From assembly GCA_047600785.1 (NCBI GenBank), contig JASGKH010000002.1, positions 496,001 to 560,000 on the forward strand: a stretch of DNA of 64,000 nt, read 5' to 3'. The notes below the pieces were generated by a model. That model was given only the letters and a program-made list of their open reading frames with translations, was not told where the DNA came from and did no database searches. Source of the DNA: Breznakibacter sp047600785 (GTDB lineage Bacteria > Bacteroidota > Bacteroidia > Bacteroidales > Marinilabiliaceae). The position numbers and the translations under genes were made by a program. This document shows positions 1 through 8,164 of the stretch, piece after piece (the first letter of the stretch is position 1; each line of letters starts with the position of its first letter).

Positions 1-437
1 CCTTTTGACGTATCAATGATGCACATGCAAAAGGGTGTGTGAAAAGCGTGCCAAAAAAGGGATACTGGATGGCTCCAGGTACTAACTTTCTTGTTTATAA
101 TCGTTTGGTTCTTTTTTGTGTATGTGGCTGTTGTTTCGGATGTGTGGAAAAGTGTGGAATTGGCATGGGCAACGTATGGAAATTTTCCACGCCTTGTGGG
201 TGCCGTCATTCCTGCCGGTCATACTAAAGGGGGCTTGTTGCCCGGTTCCTTTATCCGCGTTTGCCTCGATCGGAATTATTCAGTAAAAGCACTGTCCTGT
301 GGTACGTCTTTTTTTTCAACGGTGGGTGGCTTGACATTTGGAGAATTAACGGGCGAAACACTTTCAGCCAAGACGTACGCACGGGGAGACGACACTTTAA
401 ATTTGCATTTTTCAGTCTGACTGACGTCAAGCAGCTT
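1..437. other. Left edge, no supported gene
   Basis: The open frames here overlap one another on the plus strand and have low-complexity, non-family-like translations, so none is called. The stretch lies between the window edge and the 3' end of the GNAT remnant, the position that a structured boundary element occupies elsewhere in this island. A TATGGAA followed later by ATTCCTG (roughly 174-230) faintly resembles the inner part of the longer elements near 6.3 and 13.2 kb. It may be a degenerate copy, but this is only a resemblance by eye. Confidence 0.4.
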
Positions 438-448
438 GTTATGTGGCG
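438..448 (-). repeat. CE1, cassette-end half-site (GTTATGTGGCG)
   Basis: A GTTA-type box stops two bases before the stop codon of the GNAT remnant. The same position, just 3' of a minus-strand gene, carries GTTAGCG at 14527, GTTAGCA at 13255 and GTTGGCT at 6553. No convincing partner arm was found on its left side. Confidence 0.35.
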
Positions 449-450
449 TT

Positions 451-726
451 TTATTTTCGCTTCAAAATATAGTACTTTTTTGTTTCGTCATAAACAAAGT
501 CATTTGCCAAAAGTGCTTTGCAAGAAGCTGTATTCTCATTCTCTGGCTGAACAACAATATCAATTTCGTCCGACAATTCGTGGATTTTGCCGACTAATAG
601 TTTTACAATCTCTTTTCCGTATCCTTTTTGTAAATAATTTTCTTCTCCTATAAGATAATCAATGCTGAAAGGGACGGTCGATGATCGGTTATAGAAATAT
701 AATGATAGCTTAAAGAAAAATGGCAT
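451..726 (-). pseudogene. GNAT acetyltransferase, C-terminal remnant
   Basis: The 91 codons match the last half of an AAC(6')-type GNAT acetyltransferase, an enzyme that moves an acetyl group from acetyl-CoA to an amine. IGEENYLQKGYGKEIV is the acetyl-CoA pyrophosphate-binding loop region, and PENENTASCKALLANDF is the typical motif near the C-terminus. The N-terminal ~70 residues of the family are missing: upstream of 726 the frame goes straight into the 3' flank of the thioredoxin gene without a further domain. It is therefore called truncated and probably inactive. Substrate cannot be inferred. It sits at the outer end of the co-oriented gene array, next to a GTTA-type boundary box. Confidence 0.7.
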
Positions 727-781
727 CTAATTCCTTTAAATCCCTAAATAATTGTATGATACATGATATGTCCGGAATTAG

Positions 782-1900
782 TTAATTTTTCTTTAAAATC
801 TGCTCTAATTCTGCCATGGAAATATTCTTAGCAACTATTTTACCAGATTTTTCAATTAGAAAATTTGTTGGAAAATTAATAATGGCTAGTTTCTTTGTTT
901 CTTTTCCGTTCACGTCCCAATAATGCTTCCAAATAAGTTTTTCGTTGTTTATGACATTTTCCCAGTTCTTTTTATCCGTCTCTTTATCTGTTGAAATTCC
1001 AACTATTTCAAAGCTTTTGTTGTTGAATTGATTATATAGGCCTCTAAGCGCATTGAATTGCGCACGACAAGGACCACATCTGCTATACCAAAAATCGACC
1101 AATGTCAATGTGTTGTCTTTAAATACATCCAGCAAAAATGGGTTACCATTTATGTCAGTACATGAAATTACTGGGAAATAGTTTCCTACAGAAAGTCCTT
1201 TTCCATCTAATAATTTCATCTTTAGGACCTTCCCTGCGTATCCACTTTTTAGTTGGTCTGAAAAGTTAATATAAATGGAATCGTATATAGGTTCATATCC
1301 CCAGCCCATTAAGTTAACAAGCCGCCAAAATGCAAAATATGAATCGGAGTTCTCTTCACTGTATCTCAATAAAGATTGGTTATCTCTGTCACATAGAGAA
1401 TTATATTCGTTATCTAAATTTATTTTGATCTCCTGGGGTACATTATATTGATGGGCTGTTTGCAAACTATCACTTTTCTTATAAAATAAGTCCCACTTTA
1501 TTTGCATCGTTTTAAAGAATGCTTCGTAATTGGGATAATCATTCAACATTATTTGATTTTTGATTTCAGGGACTTCATTTGGGGTATTTATATCTATAGT
1601 TATTTCTTGCAACCCTTGAACTATGATAAAGTTTGATGACATATAACGATCATCCAGCATCATAAATACTCCTTGCGGTTCGGTTATAAATCCGGAGAAT
1701 GAAAATTTATTGTTATTGACTTGCGCAACTAATTCTTTAGCAGTATTCGAAGTATACTCAGTGAAAAAATGGAGATGCAACTTTCCTGTATCGGCGTTTA
1801 TTGCACCATTTATTTCAAAGTAAAATTGCTTTTCATTTTGTCCCAAAGTATTAATTGTCATTAGAATCAATACAATCTTCAGTATGAAATATTTTTTCAT
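782..1900 (-). CDS. TlpA-like thioredoxin-family protein, exported
   Basis: A 372-residue exported protein. Residues 1-20 form a signal peptide ending near TLGQ. Residues ~25-120 look like the DUF4369 N-terminal domain that Bacteroidota attach to TlpA-type thioredoxins. A linker rich in Asn/Tyr follows, and residues ~240-372 are a TlpA/AhpC-TSA thioredoxin fold with the redox motif CGPC in WYSRCGPCRAQF and the cis-Pro loop INFPTNFLI. The expected role is periplasmic disulfide reduction or isomerisation, with substrates unknown. The ATG start is supported by the signal peptide immediately after it. It is a single-gene unit, bounded upstream by the inverted-repeat element at 1939-2066. Confidence 0.85.
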   Translation of the reverse strand: MKKYFILKIVLILMTINTLGQNEKQFYFEINGAINADTGKLHLHFFTEYTSNTAKELVAQVNNNKFSFSGFITEPQGVFMMLDDRYMSSNFIIVQGLQEITIDINTPNEVPEIKNQIMLNDYPNYEAFFKTMQIKWDLFYKKSDSLQTAHQYNVPQEIKINLDNEYNSLCDRDNQSLLRYSEENSDSYFAFWRLVNLMGWGYEPIYDSIYINFSDQLKSGYAGKVLKMKLLDGKGLSVGNYFPVISCTDINGNPFLLDVFKDNTLTLVDFWYSRCGPCRAQFNALRGLYNQFNNKSFEIVGISTDKETDKKNWENVINNEKLIWKHYWDVNGKETKKLAIINFPTNFLIEKSGKIVAKNISMAELEQILKKN

Positions 1901-1938
1901 ATTATACCTTTAATATTTTAATGAGTTTTGAATGGGCT

Positions 1939-2066
1939 ACAACGGCCGCGTGTATGAAACGTTTGGCAATTCGAAGCGACTACCTATCAAGTTATTACTA
2001 CTTTTGTTACGAGCTGAAAGGTTTGATAAACCACTGACTGCCAAATGTTTTATACACGATGTTGTG
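1939..2066 (-). repeat. CE2, long inverted-repeat cassette boundary
   Basis: The arm at 1949-1968 (CGTGTATGAAACGTTTGGCA) pairs with 2039-2058 with only two mismatches in 20, both G-T compatible. Outside it ACAAC (1939-1943) pairs with GTTGT (2061-2065). The two arms are ~70 bases apart and the interval holds CTATCAA/TTTGATA. TATGAAACGT followed by CCTATCAA is shared with CE5 near 13.16 kb. The element lies between the start of the thioredoxin gene and the end of the DprA-like gene, the same place as the other CE elements. Confidence 0.65.
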
Positions 2067-2122
2067 TTTTCGTGCTTTATTCTCTGTTTTCTGACGGTGT
2101 GTATGGTTGCGAAGGGGTGGCA

Positions 2123-3373
2123 CTATAATACTAATCTAATATTTTTCTTAGGGTTTATCATAAATGAAGCTGGTTTGCTAATTTTTATCAAATAGTCTTT
2201 CTCTGTGCCAATTTTCAACCATTCATCCAATTGACTATTAGTCAATTCTAATTCATCCTTCAATTCTTTTTTCGTTACTTTTTTGTTCTTGAAATGGTCA
2301 ATTAGCTTTATTAAAAATAAGTCAAACAAAGATGCTTCCTTTATTTTTATTTGTAATTCTTCATTCTCTTTTGTTTGAACTTCTTCATTTAATAAAACTT
2401 CCTTTTGTTTTACTTCTTGATTTATAGCTGAAAAAAGGTCAGGTTCTATGATAGTTTTATCTTTTTCTACTAATTGTAAGATATTGATTTCATCGCTAAT
2501 TGAGAATTTTTTCGCTCCCATTTTAGCAAGTTCTGTATTTCCTTTTGCATTACTATCAACAACCCAAATAGGAACCCATAATTGTTTCAGGTTTTCTTTT
2601 GCTCCTTCCCAAGTGCCACCCTTAATATCTGATTTCATTACAATGGTTGCATCAGATTGAGTGTAAATGAGTTTATTTCTGGCCATTGCATTGCCCACAT
2701 TAAAACCTGCTTCAGGATTGTAAGGTGAAATAAGACAAAGTTTTTTGTTTATTATATATTTTCTAAATAAACCCGAAGTAGATTTCTTAATTAAAGAATC
2801 AGCAACATAACCTAACGAATATCCGCCACTTTCTAGCGCACCAATCATTGCAGACTCATCAACACCTTTTGCACCACCAGAAACAATACCAAAATTATTT
2901 TTAGTAATTATTAGACCAAGTTGCTTTGTATCATTTAGCTCCTGCTCATTCGTTTCTCTAGAGCCAACAATACCAATATATTTTTTATTCAATAGTTCAA
3001 TATTGCCAATTCCAAAAAAAATAGGTGGTGCATTATCTTTAAGTTTATCTTTAATGCATTTAGGATAATCTTTATCTCCCCTGTTTATAATCCAAATTCC
3101 AGCTTTAGACCATTTATCAAGTGCAATAGCAAGACTTGATTTTCTTTCTAGTAAAACATTTAATCTTTCAAGATTAATAGACTTATCCTGAAAGTCTCGT
3201 AACAGCAAAACATTATCTTGAGTCAAAAAATCTTCTGGACTAACAGATTTCGTTTGTAACCAGCGGACAAATCTATTCCATTCCGAAGTTGACAATGGTT
3301 TTATGTTTCTATCCAAGTCTTTTCCAAAATATGATGTAAAAAGTAATATCGCTTTTGTTCTTTCAGTAATCAT
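2123..3373 (-). CDS. DprA/Smf-like DNA-processing protein
   Basis: A 416-residue DprA-like protein. The Rossmann-type DprA core spans about residues 90-300: IGIVGSRE (~133-140) and VSGGAKGVDESA (~164-175) are the family nucleotide/ssDNA-binding signatures, and KGGTWEGA is near 250. A charged Glu/Lys-rich linker and a C-terminal winged-helix-like segment (~360-416) follow. Classical DprA binds single-stranded DNA and loads RecA. Here the gene begins 6 bases after the RecQ/PRT gene and is the last of a three-gene operon, not a stand-alone competence gene. Such a DprA paralogue linked to a helicase may act in foreign-DNA sensing or defence; that is inference. Start ATG at 3373 fits operon spacing. 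Confidence 0.85.
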   Translation of the reverse strand: MITERTKAILLFTSYFGKDLDRNIKPLSTSEWNRFVRWLQTKSVSPEDFLTQDNVLLLRDFQDKSINLERLNVLLERKSSLAIALDKWSKAGIWIINRGDKDYPKCIKDKLKDNAPPIFFGIGNIELLNKKYIGIVGSRETNEQELNDTKQLGLIITKNNFGIVSGGAKGVDESAMIGALESGGYSLGYVADSLIKKSTSGLFRKYIINKKLCLISPYNPEAGFNVGNAMARNKLIYTQSDATIVMKSDIKGGTWEGAKENLKQLWVPIWVVDSNAKGNTELAKMGAKKFSISDEINILQLVEKDKTIIEPDLFSAINQEVKQKEVLLNEEVQTKENEELQIKIKEASLFDLFLIKLIDHFKNKKVTKKELKDELELTNSQLDEWLKIGTEKDYLIKISKPASFMINPKKNIRLVL

Positions 3374-3379
3374 TGTCTT

Positions 3380-5476
3380 TTAATTTACAGAGGTTGATGT
3401 TAAAGTTGCTGGATAAACAATTCCGCTACCTGCCTTTCTAAGTAATGCTGCTGCTATTGTCAGCGTCCAACCTGAATCAATTGCATCATCAATAAGTAGA
3501 ACAGGCTCGTCAATTTTTACATTTTCTGTTACTTCAAAAACACCATCTAAATTTTTACATTGGTAATAGCTATTTTCTTGTTCTTTTTGTGGTGCTGTTT
3601 CTTGTATCTTATTTATTACAGCAATAAAAGGCAAGCCTAATTTATCTGCAACTCTTTGTGCAAATGATGGAACCAAGTCCGGATGTCTATGTGAAGGGAT
3701 ACATGTTACCCAAGTTGGGAATGGTAATGGTTTCCATCTCAAAGTAATCATTTCAACAAATGCGTCAACAAGGTCATCCCGAAAATGATTGTTGAATTTA
3801 TCAGTTGCCACAATTTTGCCCCAACCAGCATCTCCCCATCTTGATAATGTTTTACCTATTTCACCCCTAAGATGCTCAGATATTATGCCTTTCAGTTCAT
3901 ATTTAGATAAAGCATCTGATTGAATTTGCTTTTTTAGTTCAATGTCAAATTCTGAATGTTTTAAAAACAAAGTAGCGCGAACACCGCTATCATGTGAAAA
4001 ATGGTCAGAAAATCTATTTTTACTATTGCAATTAGAACATTTTCCACAATCTGATTTTGTAGTGTCATCCAATGAAGTTTGCAAATAGTACATTAAACAC
4101 CCTTTAGTTTCAATGTAAGCTTTAACATCATTCCACTCATCGATTCGTTGATTTGTTAAACGCAAAATTTTTTCGGAGTCCATCACATATTCAACTGCTG
4201 TTCTTTTCCATTTACTGCCAATTTTAATAACAGGAGATATTTGCTCGACTTGCAGGTATTTTAATACTTGTTCTATTTGTCCTTTTCTTAAGTTTAGATG
4301 TTTCATGAGTTCAGGAACAGACAATCCATCATATTCCTCAAGCTTTTCAAGAATTGCCAACACTCTGTCCTCTGGGGGAAAAGCAGACTTCCTAAAGTAT
4401 GCATGAATTTCATCATCCTCTTGACCTGACAAAAGAATTCCATATGCAACATCAATCGCTCGACCCGCTCGACCTACCTGTTGGTAATAAGAAATAATGG
4501 AACTAGGAGCTTGATAATGAATAACAAACCCCAAATCGGGTTTGTCGTAACCCATTCCTAAAGCTGAAGTTGCAACTAAAACCTTAATTTCATTATTATA
4601 TAAAGCATCTTCAACAAATTGTCGGTATTGATTCGAGTCTTCAAAATTATTATTTACAGCACCTGAATAATAATATGCCGCTTCAATGCCGCATTCAATT
4701 AACCAATCAGTTACTATACAAGCATCTCTTTTTGTTAAAGTGTAAATTATACCACTTCCAGGAAGATTCTGAATATTTTCTTTTAACCAAGCTAATCTTG
4801 AACCCTGGTTATTAAGTTTTATGTTTTGTAATACTAAACTTTGACGAATTAATGAGCCTCTTATGATTTCAATATCGCCAAGTTGTGAAACAATATCTTT
4901 ACAAACTCTGTCATTTGCAGTTGCTGTAGTCCCAAGAATGGGCATTCCATCAGGCATAAATTGTAAAATACTTACAATTCTTCTATAATCTGGTCTAAAA
5001 TCATGCCCCCAATCTGATATACAATGAGCTTCATCAACAACAAATAAACCTATCCTATCAGCAATTGGTCTAAGAACATTATCCATGAAATTATCATTAG
5101 CTAATCTTTCTGGTGAAATTAGCAAGGCATCTACTTGATTATTAAGCACCGCTTGTTTATGGGACTCCCAATCTTCTGGATTTGTAGAATTAATTGATAT
5201 TGCATTGATTCCTAATCTCTCCGCTGCTTCTACTTGATTTCTCATTAAAGCAAGTAACGGTGAAATAATTATAGTAGCACCTTTACCTTGGTCTCTTAAA
5301 ATTCTAGTGCTAATAAAATAAACGGAACTTTTCCCCCAGCCAGTTCTTTCAACTACAAGCAATTTCTTTTTTCCATTTACTAAGCTATCAATTGCCTCCC
5401 ATTGACCATCCCTGAATTCGGCTGATGAATTATTTAATGCTTTACGCAGTAATTTAAGTCCGTTTTCCTTATTCAT
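3380..5476 (-). CDS. RecQ-family helicase fused to a ComF-like phosphoribosyltransferase domain
   Basis: A 698-residue fusion. Residues ~15-370 are a RecQ superfamily-2 helicase: motif 0 FRDGQWEAI, Walker A RTGWGKS (44-50), DEAH at 148-151 within VVDEAHCISDWGHDFRPDY, motif III GTTATAND, motif VI QQVGRAGR. A cysteine cluster DCGKCSNC (~480) marks the zinc-binding RQC region. The last ~110 residues are a phosphoribosyltransferase-type domain with the PRPP-loop signature VLLIDDAIDSGWT at 659-671, as in ComF. Ordinary RecQ lacks this domain and ends in HRDC. Its start overlaps the upstream HTH gene by 8 bases and it is followed 6 bases later by a DprA-like gene, so the three are probably translated together. 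The predicted role is ATP-driven 3'-5' DNA unwinding coupled to an unknown PRT activity, possibly defence. Confidence 0.85.
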   Translation of the reverse strand: MNKENGLKLLRKALNNSSAEFRDGQWEAIDSLVNGKKKLLVVERTGWGKSSVYFISTRILRDQGKGATIIISPLLALMRNQVEAAERLGINAISINSTNPEDWESHKQAVLNNQVDALLISPERLANDNFMDNVLRPIADRIGLFVVDEAHCISDWGHDFRPDYRRIVSILQFMPDGMPILGTTATANDRVCKDIVSQLGDIEIIRGSLIRQSLVLQNIKLNNQGSRLAWLKENIQNLPGSGIIYTLTKRDACIVTDWLIECGIEAAYYYSGAVNNNFEDSNQYRQFVEDALYNNEIKVLVATSALGMGYDKPDLGFVIHYQAPSSIISYYQQVGRAGRAIDVAYGILLSGQEDDEIHAYFRKSAFPPEDRVLAILEKLEEYDGLSVPELMKHLNLRKGQIEQVLKYLQVEQISPVIKIGSKWKRTAVEYVMDSEKILRLTNQRIDEWNDVKAYIETKGCLMYYLQTSLDDTTKSDCGKCSNCNSKNRFSDHFSHDSGVRATLFLKHSEFDIELKKQIQSDALSKYELKGIISEHLRGEIGKTLSRWGDAGWGKIVATDKFNNHFRDDLVDAFVEMITLRWKPLPFPTWVTCIPSHRHPDLVPSFAQRVADKLGLPFIAVINKIQETAPQKEQENSYYQCKNLDGVFEVTENVKIDEPVLLIDDAIDSGWTLTIAAALLRKAGSGIVYPATLTSTSVN

Positions 5477-5663
5477 TATTCTCTTGTATTAATTCTTTGG
5501 GGTTAACTTTCAAAATATCAGCAATTTCAAAAAGGACTTCTAATCTAGGCTGTTGTCTATTCTGAACATAGCCATTGACCATATTATAACTTTTGCCAAG
5601 TTTTTCAGCAAGCCAAGTCTGTTTTATTCCCTTTTCTTCCAACACTTCTTTAATTCTATTCAT
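5469..5663 (-). CDS. Small XRE-type HTH regulator
   Basis: A 64-residue protein that is almost entirely one Cro/C1-type helix-turn-helix: IKQTWLAEKLGKSYNMVNGY is the HTH core, and EVLFEIADILKVNPKELI is the trailing helix pair. The ATG at 5663 is chosen over an upstream TTG because the family begins at MNRIKEVLEEKG. Its last 8 bases overlap the RecQ-PRT gene. The likely job is autorepression of the three-gene operon; no clear operator was found upstream. Confidence 0.85.
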   Translation of the reverse strand: MNRIKEVLEEKGIKQTWLAEKLGKSYNMVNGYVQNRQQPRLEVLFEIADILKVNPKELIQENNE

Positions 5664-5763
5664 TGTCGAATAAATAATTACAAGCCAAATATAAAACAAA
5701 TCCTCAAAACATCTCGTTTTTCAAGATATTTTATGTTGTTTTTTCACCGAGCGTTAGAAAATA

Positions 5764-5823
5764 AACAACTCTTTTAAAAATTATGGTAGAGGGTCAGCAT
5801 GTGGGGTTTTTAAAAGTGTTGTT
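5764..5823. repeat. 17-bp inverted repeat upstream of the HTH-RecQ-DprA operon
   Basis: AACAACTCTTTTAAAAA (5764-5780) faces TTTTTAAAAGTGTTGTT (5807-5823): 16 of 17 positions pair, loop 26 bases. The outer ends are again AAC...GTT, as in the CE elements. It lies ~100 bases upstream of the HTH start, so it may be a boundary element, a terminator for something to the right, or a regulatory site. Confidence 0.55.
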
Positions 5824-5855
5824 TGCGGGCTGGCTTCTCTTAGCATGAAACACAA

Positions 5856-6140
5856 CTTACTTATAGGTGTAATTAACTACACCAATTATACCTAATTATG
5901 GAAGTATTGTGTACTTTTTGGTGCACTTTATTTCCGACTCACTGTTTTTACAGATCGTCAAATAGCGTTTTGGTTTTTTGAATACTTTTTGTTGTAACGG
6001 CTGCGTGTGCCCGGCATGGGCATGTACCCATTTATTGCAAAAGTTCCGAAAAACGATGGAAATTACAAATTTTCATCGTTAAACAATAAATGAAGCATAG
6101 GGACATTCAAGGAAATATAAGTCCTTTACGGGCGGCATTC
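5856..6140. repeat. 285-bp direct repeat, copy A
   Basis: Near-identical to 15805-16090 in the same orientation (about 95% by eye; the first ~110 bases carry most of the differences). It contains a near-palindrome TAGGTGTAATT...AATTATACCTA, a hairpin around TGCCCGGCATGGGCA (~6009-6023) and a hairpin AACGATGGAAATT/AATTTTCATCGTT (~6053-6082). On the minus strand its right end encodes a short C-terminal peptide NAARKGLIFP with stop at 6107-6109, shared by both copies. Weaker similarity to the other copy continues to about 6250. It therefore looks like the 3' end of one unidentified gene plus its downstream structured region. Confidence 0.8.
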
Positions 6141-6257
6141 AGAATTGCATTCTCTTCTGTCATTAGGGGCTTTATAGGAATTGAGAACTTTTCAAGCTGC
6201 ACATTTTGCTGTCTGAGATAAGATATGACCGTATGTGTATCTAGTGCTTTTTCTCTG

Positions 6258-6559
6258 TTCCGACCGAAGCGGCGTTTCGGTCGGAAAAACGTTAAACCGC
6301 TTGATGGGCGAAGTGGTAAACCTATCGGCTGTGTATATGGAACGTTGGGGACTGCGGGCTTCGTTCCTATCCACCGACACGAACGCCGATTGGGATAGGG
6401 GAAATGAATAATGACTTGTCCGTAGCGTGTCGGTGAAAATAAAAAAAGAAGGGAAGGCAAATTTTGTCTGGGTCGGAAAGGGGCAAGCTCTTTTGCAAAC
6501 TTTGGTCTGTGTGTCGGCCTTGTGCGGTTTGCAAATGTGCTTGTCCCTGTGTGTTGGCT
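6258..6559 (-). repeat. CE3, long structured cassette boundary with strong hairpin
   Basis: It begins with an 11-bp perfect hairpin, TTCCGACCGAA (6258-6268) / TTCGGTCGGAA (6276-6286). It then shares TTGATGGGCGAAGT (6301-6314), CCTATC, TATGGAACGT and GTTCCTATC (6363-6371) in the same order as CE5 at 13.1 kb. An inner TTCGT...ACGAA pair mirrors the GTGTTC...GAACAC pair of CE5. Its right edge is GTTGGCT (6553-6559), directly abutting the alcohol dehydrogenase stop codon at 6560-6562. Confidence 0.6.
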
Positions 6560-7618
6560 TTATTTATAATTCTTCAAAGAAGCCATGTCAATAACAAAAC
6601 GGTATTTTATATCGCCTTTTTCCAAGCGGTTAAATGCGTCGTTGATTTGGTTTACATTGATAAGTTCAGTGTCTGCTGTAATGTTGTGTTCGGCACAAAA
6701 GTCCAATACTTCCTGTGTTTCACGAATACCACCAATGTTTGAACCTGAAAAACTTTTGCGCCCGTTTACAATGTTGAACGCACCAACAGGCAAAGGCTCA
6801 ACAGGCAAGCCTACCAATACCAATGAACCGTCCACTTTCAAAATGTTGAGATAATCGTTTACGTTATGCTTTGCCGAAACAGTATCTAAAATCATATCAA
6901 ATTTTGATTGTGCTTTCATTTGTTCGGGGTCGGTTGATAAAACAACATTGTCAGCACCTAAACGCTTTGCGTCTTCGGCTTTGGAAAGCGAAGTAGTGAA
7001 TACGGTAACATAAGCACCCATCGCCTTTGCAATTTTGATAGCCATATGTCCCAAGCCGCCAATGCCTATGATACCTACTTTTTTACCTGTACCAATGTTC
7101 CAATGTTTTAATGGGGAATAGACTGTAATGCCTGCACATAAAATAGGTGCTGCACTCGCCAGGTCTAATGTTTCGGGAATGTGGACTGCATAGTTTTCGT
7201 TTACCACGATGTTTTCGGAAAATCCACCATAAGTCATACCGCCCGAGATTTTATCAGGGGAATTGAATACGACCGTCCAACCGTTTTCACAAAATTGTTC
7301 TTCACCCTCTTTGCAATAATCGCATTCGTGGCAACTGTCCACAATACAACCCACGCCTGCCAGGTCACCCACTTTGAATTTTGTAACGTGGTTACCAATG
7401 GCTGTAACTTTACCCACGATTTCGTGTCCCGGCACAATGGGGTAAGTAGTACTACCCCATTCGTTGCGTGAAGCGTGTAAATCGGAATGGCAGATACCGC
7501 AATACAGGATTTCAATTTGTATGTCGTGCAGTGTAACACTTCTGCGTTGAATGTCTAAATTTTTAAACGGTGCTTCGGCTGCTTCTGTACCGAATGCTTT
7601 AACTGAAAATGTATTCAT
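6560..7618 (-). CDS. Zinc-dependent NAD(P) alcohol/aldehyde dehydrogenase (YahK-like)
   Basis: A 352-residue medium-chain dehydrogenase. The catalytic zinc ligands are in CGICHSDLH and the PGHEIVG loop. The structural zinc uses the four cysteines of CHECDYCKEGEEQFC, and the Rossmann dinucleotide site is GIGGLGHMAI. The family (CAD/YahK type) reduces aldehydes to alcohols with NADPH, often broadly and in detoxification. It is the last gene of the AraC-led set; the cyclophilin-like lipoprotein ends 59 bases upstream. The stop codon abuts the GTTGGCT end of CE3. Start ATG at 7618 is the normal family start. Confidence 0.9.
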   Translation of the reverse strand: MNTFSVKAFGTEAAEAPFKNLDIQRRSVTLHDIQIEILYCGICHSDLHASRNEWGSTTYPIVPGHEIVGKVTAIGNHVTKFKVGDLAGVGCIVDSCHECDYCKEGEEQFCENGWTVVFNSPDKISGGMTYGGFSENIVVNENYAVHIPETLDLASAAPILCAGITVYSPLKHWNIGTGKKVGIIGIGGLGHMAIKIAKAMGAYVTVFTTSLSKAEDAKRLGADNVVLSTDPEQMKAQSKFDMILDTVSAKHNVNDYLNILKVDGSLVLVGLPVEPLPVGAFNIVNGRKSFSGSNIGGIRETQEVLDFCAEHNITADTELINVNQINDAFNRLEKGDIKYRFVIDMASLKNYK

Positions 7619-7677
7619 ATCCTGATGTTTTTAATAGTATGCCTCTTTTTATTGTTGTGATTTTCATCCGTTGGGTT

Positions 7678-8160
7678 TTATTCCAATTCAAAAACAACGG
7701 TTACATTTCCCGAGCCCAAGGCAGTTGCTAAACCTGTTACATCATCTATCGAGCCCAATTTTGTGTAGCTGTAAGAAGTCGAAAAGGTTTTGTAAAACAG
7801 CACCAAAGTTTTTGAGCCGTACAACATTAAGTCGCCATTTTTTATGGTTTGAGGGTTTGATGGATTTGTAGGAAGATTGTTTGGCAAGTCGTAGTATTTC
7901 TCGTTGCCGTTCAGCTCAATCATATTGATAGTTAAAGGTAACATTTCCTTAAATGTTTTTGCCGAATTATTGTCCAAAAGCGTAGCCGTAAAGATTTTTA
8001 AGCCAACTTTTATATTGATTTTATTGCTTGTCATATCATCACGATTGTTGTTTTCGGTGTTGTTTTCCGGATTGATATTATCTCCGGTTTTATCACAAGA
8101 TGTTGCACTGCTACATAACGCGGAAACCATCAACATGAATACGAAAAGTGGCTGCTTCAT
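7678..8160 (-). CDS. Cyclophilin-like-fold lipoprotein
   Basis: A 160-residue lipoprotein. A signal peptide with lipobox SSATSC is followed by an Asn/Glu-rich tether to about residue 45. Then comes the compact cyclophilin-like domain (the small family often annotated as cyclophilin_like), with FTATLLDNNSAKTFKEMLPL, NGNEKYYDLP, NGDLMLYGSKTLVLFYK and GSGNVTVVFE as its conserved blocks. Members share the fold of cyclophilin but lack evidence for prolyl isomerase activity, and their function is unknown. It lies 4 bases after the hydrolase gene and is probably co-transcribed with it and the alcohol dehydrogenase, a combination that suggests a stress or detoxification operon. Confidence 0.8.
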   Translation of the reverse strand: MKQPLFVFMLMVSALCSSATSCDKTGDNINPENNTENNNRDDMTSNKINIKVGLKIFTATLLDNNSAKTFKEMLPLTINMIELNGNEKYYDLPNNLPTNPSNPQTIKNGDLMLYGSKTLVLFYKTFSTSYSYTKLGSIDDVTGLATALGSGNVTVVFELE

Positions 8161-8164
8161 CGCT

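Noticed and set aside
5990..6030. Possible group II intron start (TGCCCGGCATGGGCA hairpin)
   Set aside because: The hairpin recalls intron domain I, but no reverse transcriptase, no domain V and no further intron structure were seen in either repeat copy.
6107..6460. A 117-codon minus-strand gene next to the direct repeat
   Set aside because: Only its last ~45 codons look protein-like and are shared with copy B; the N-terminal part is translation of the structured element CE3.
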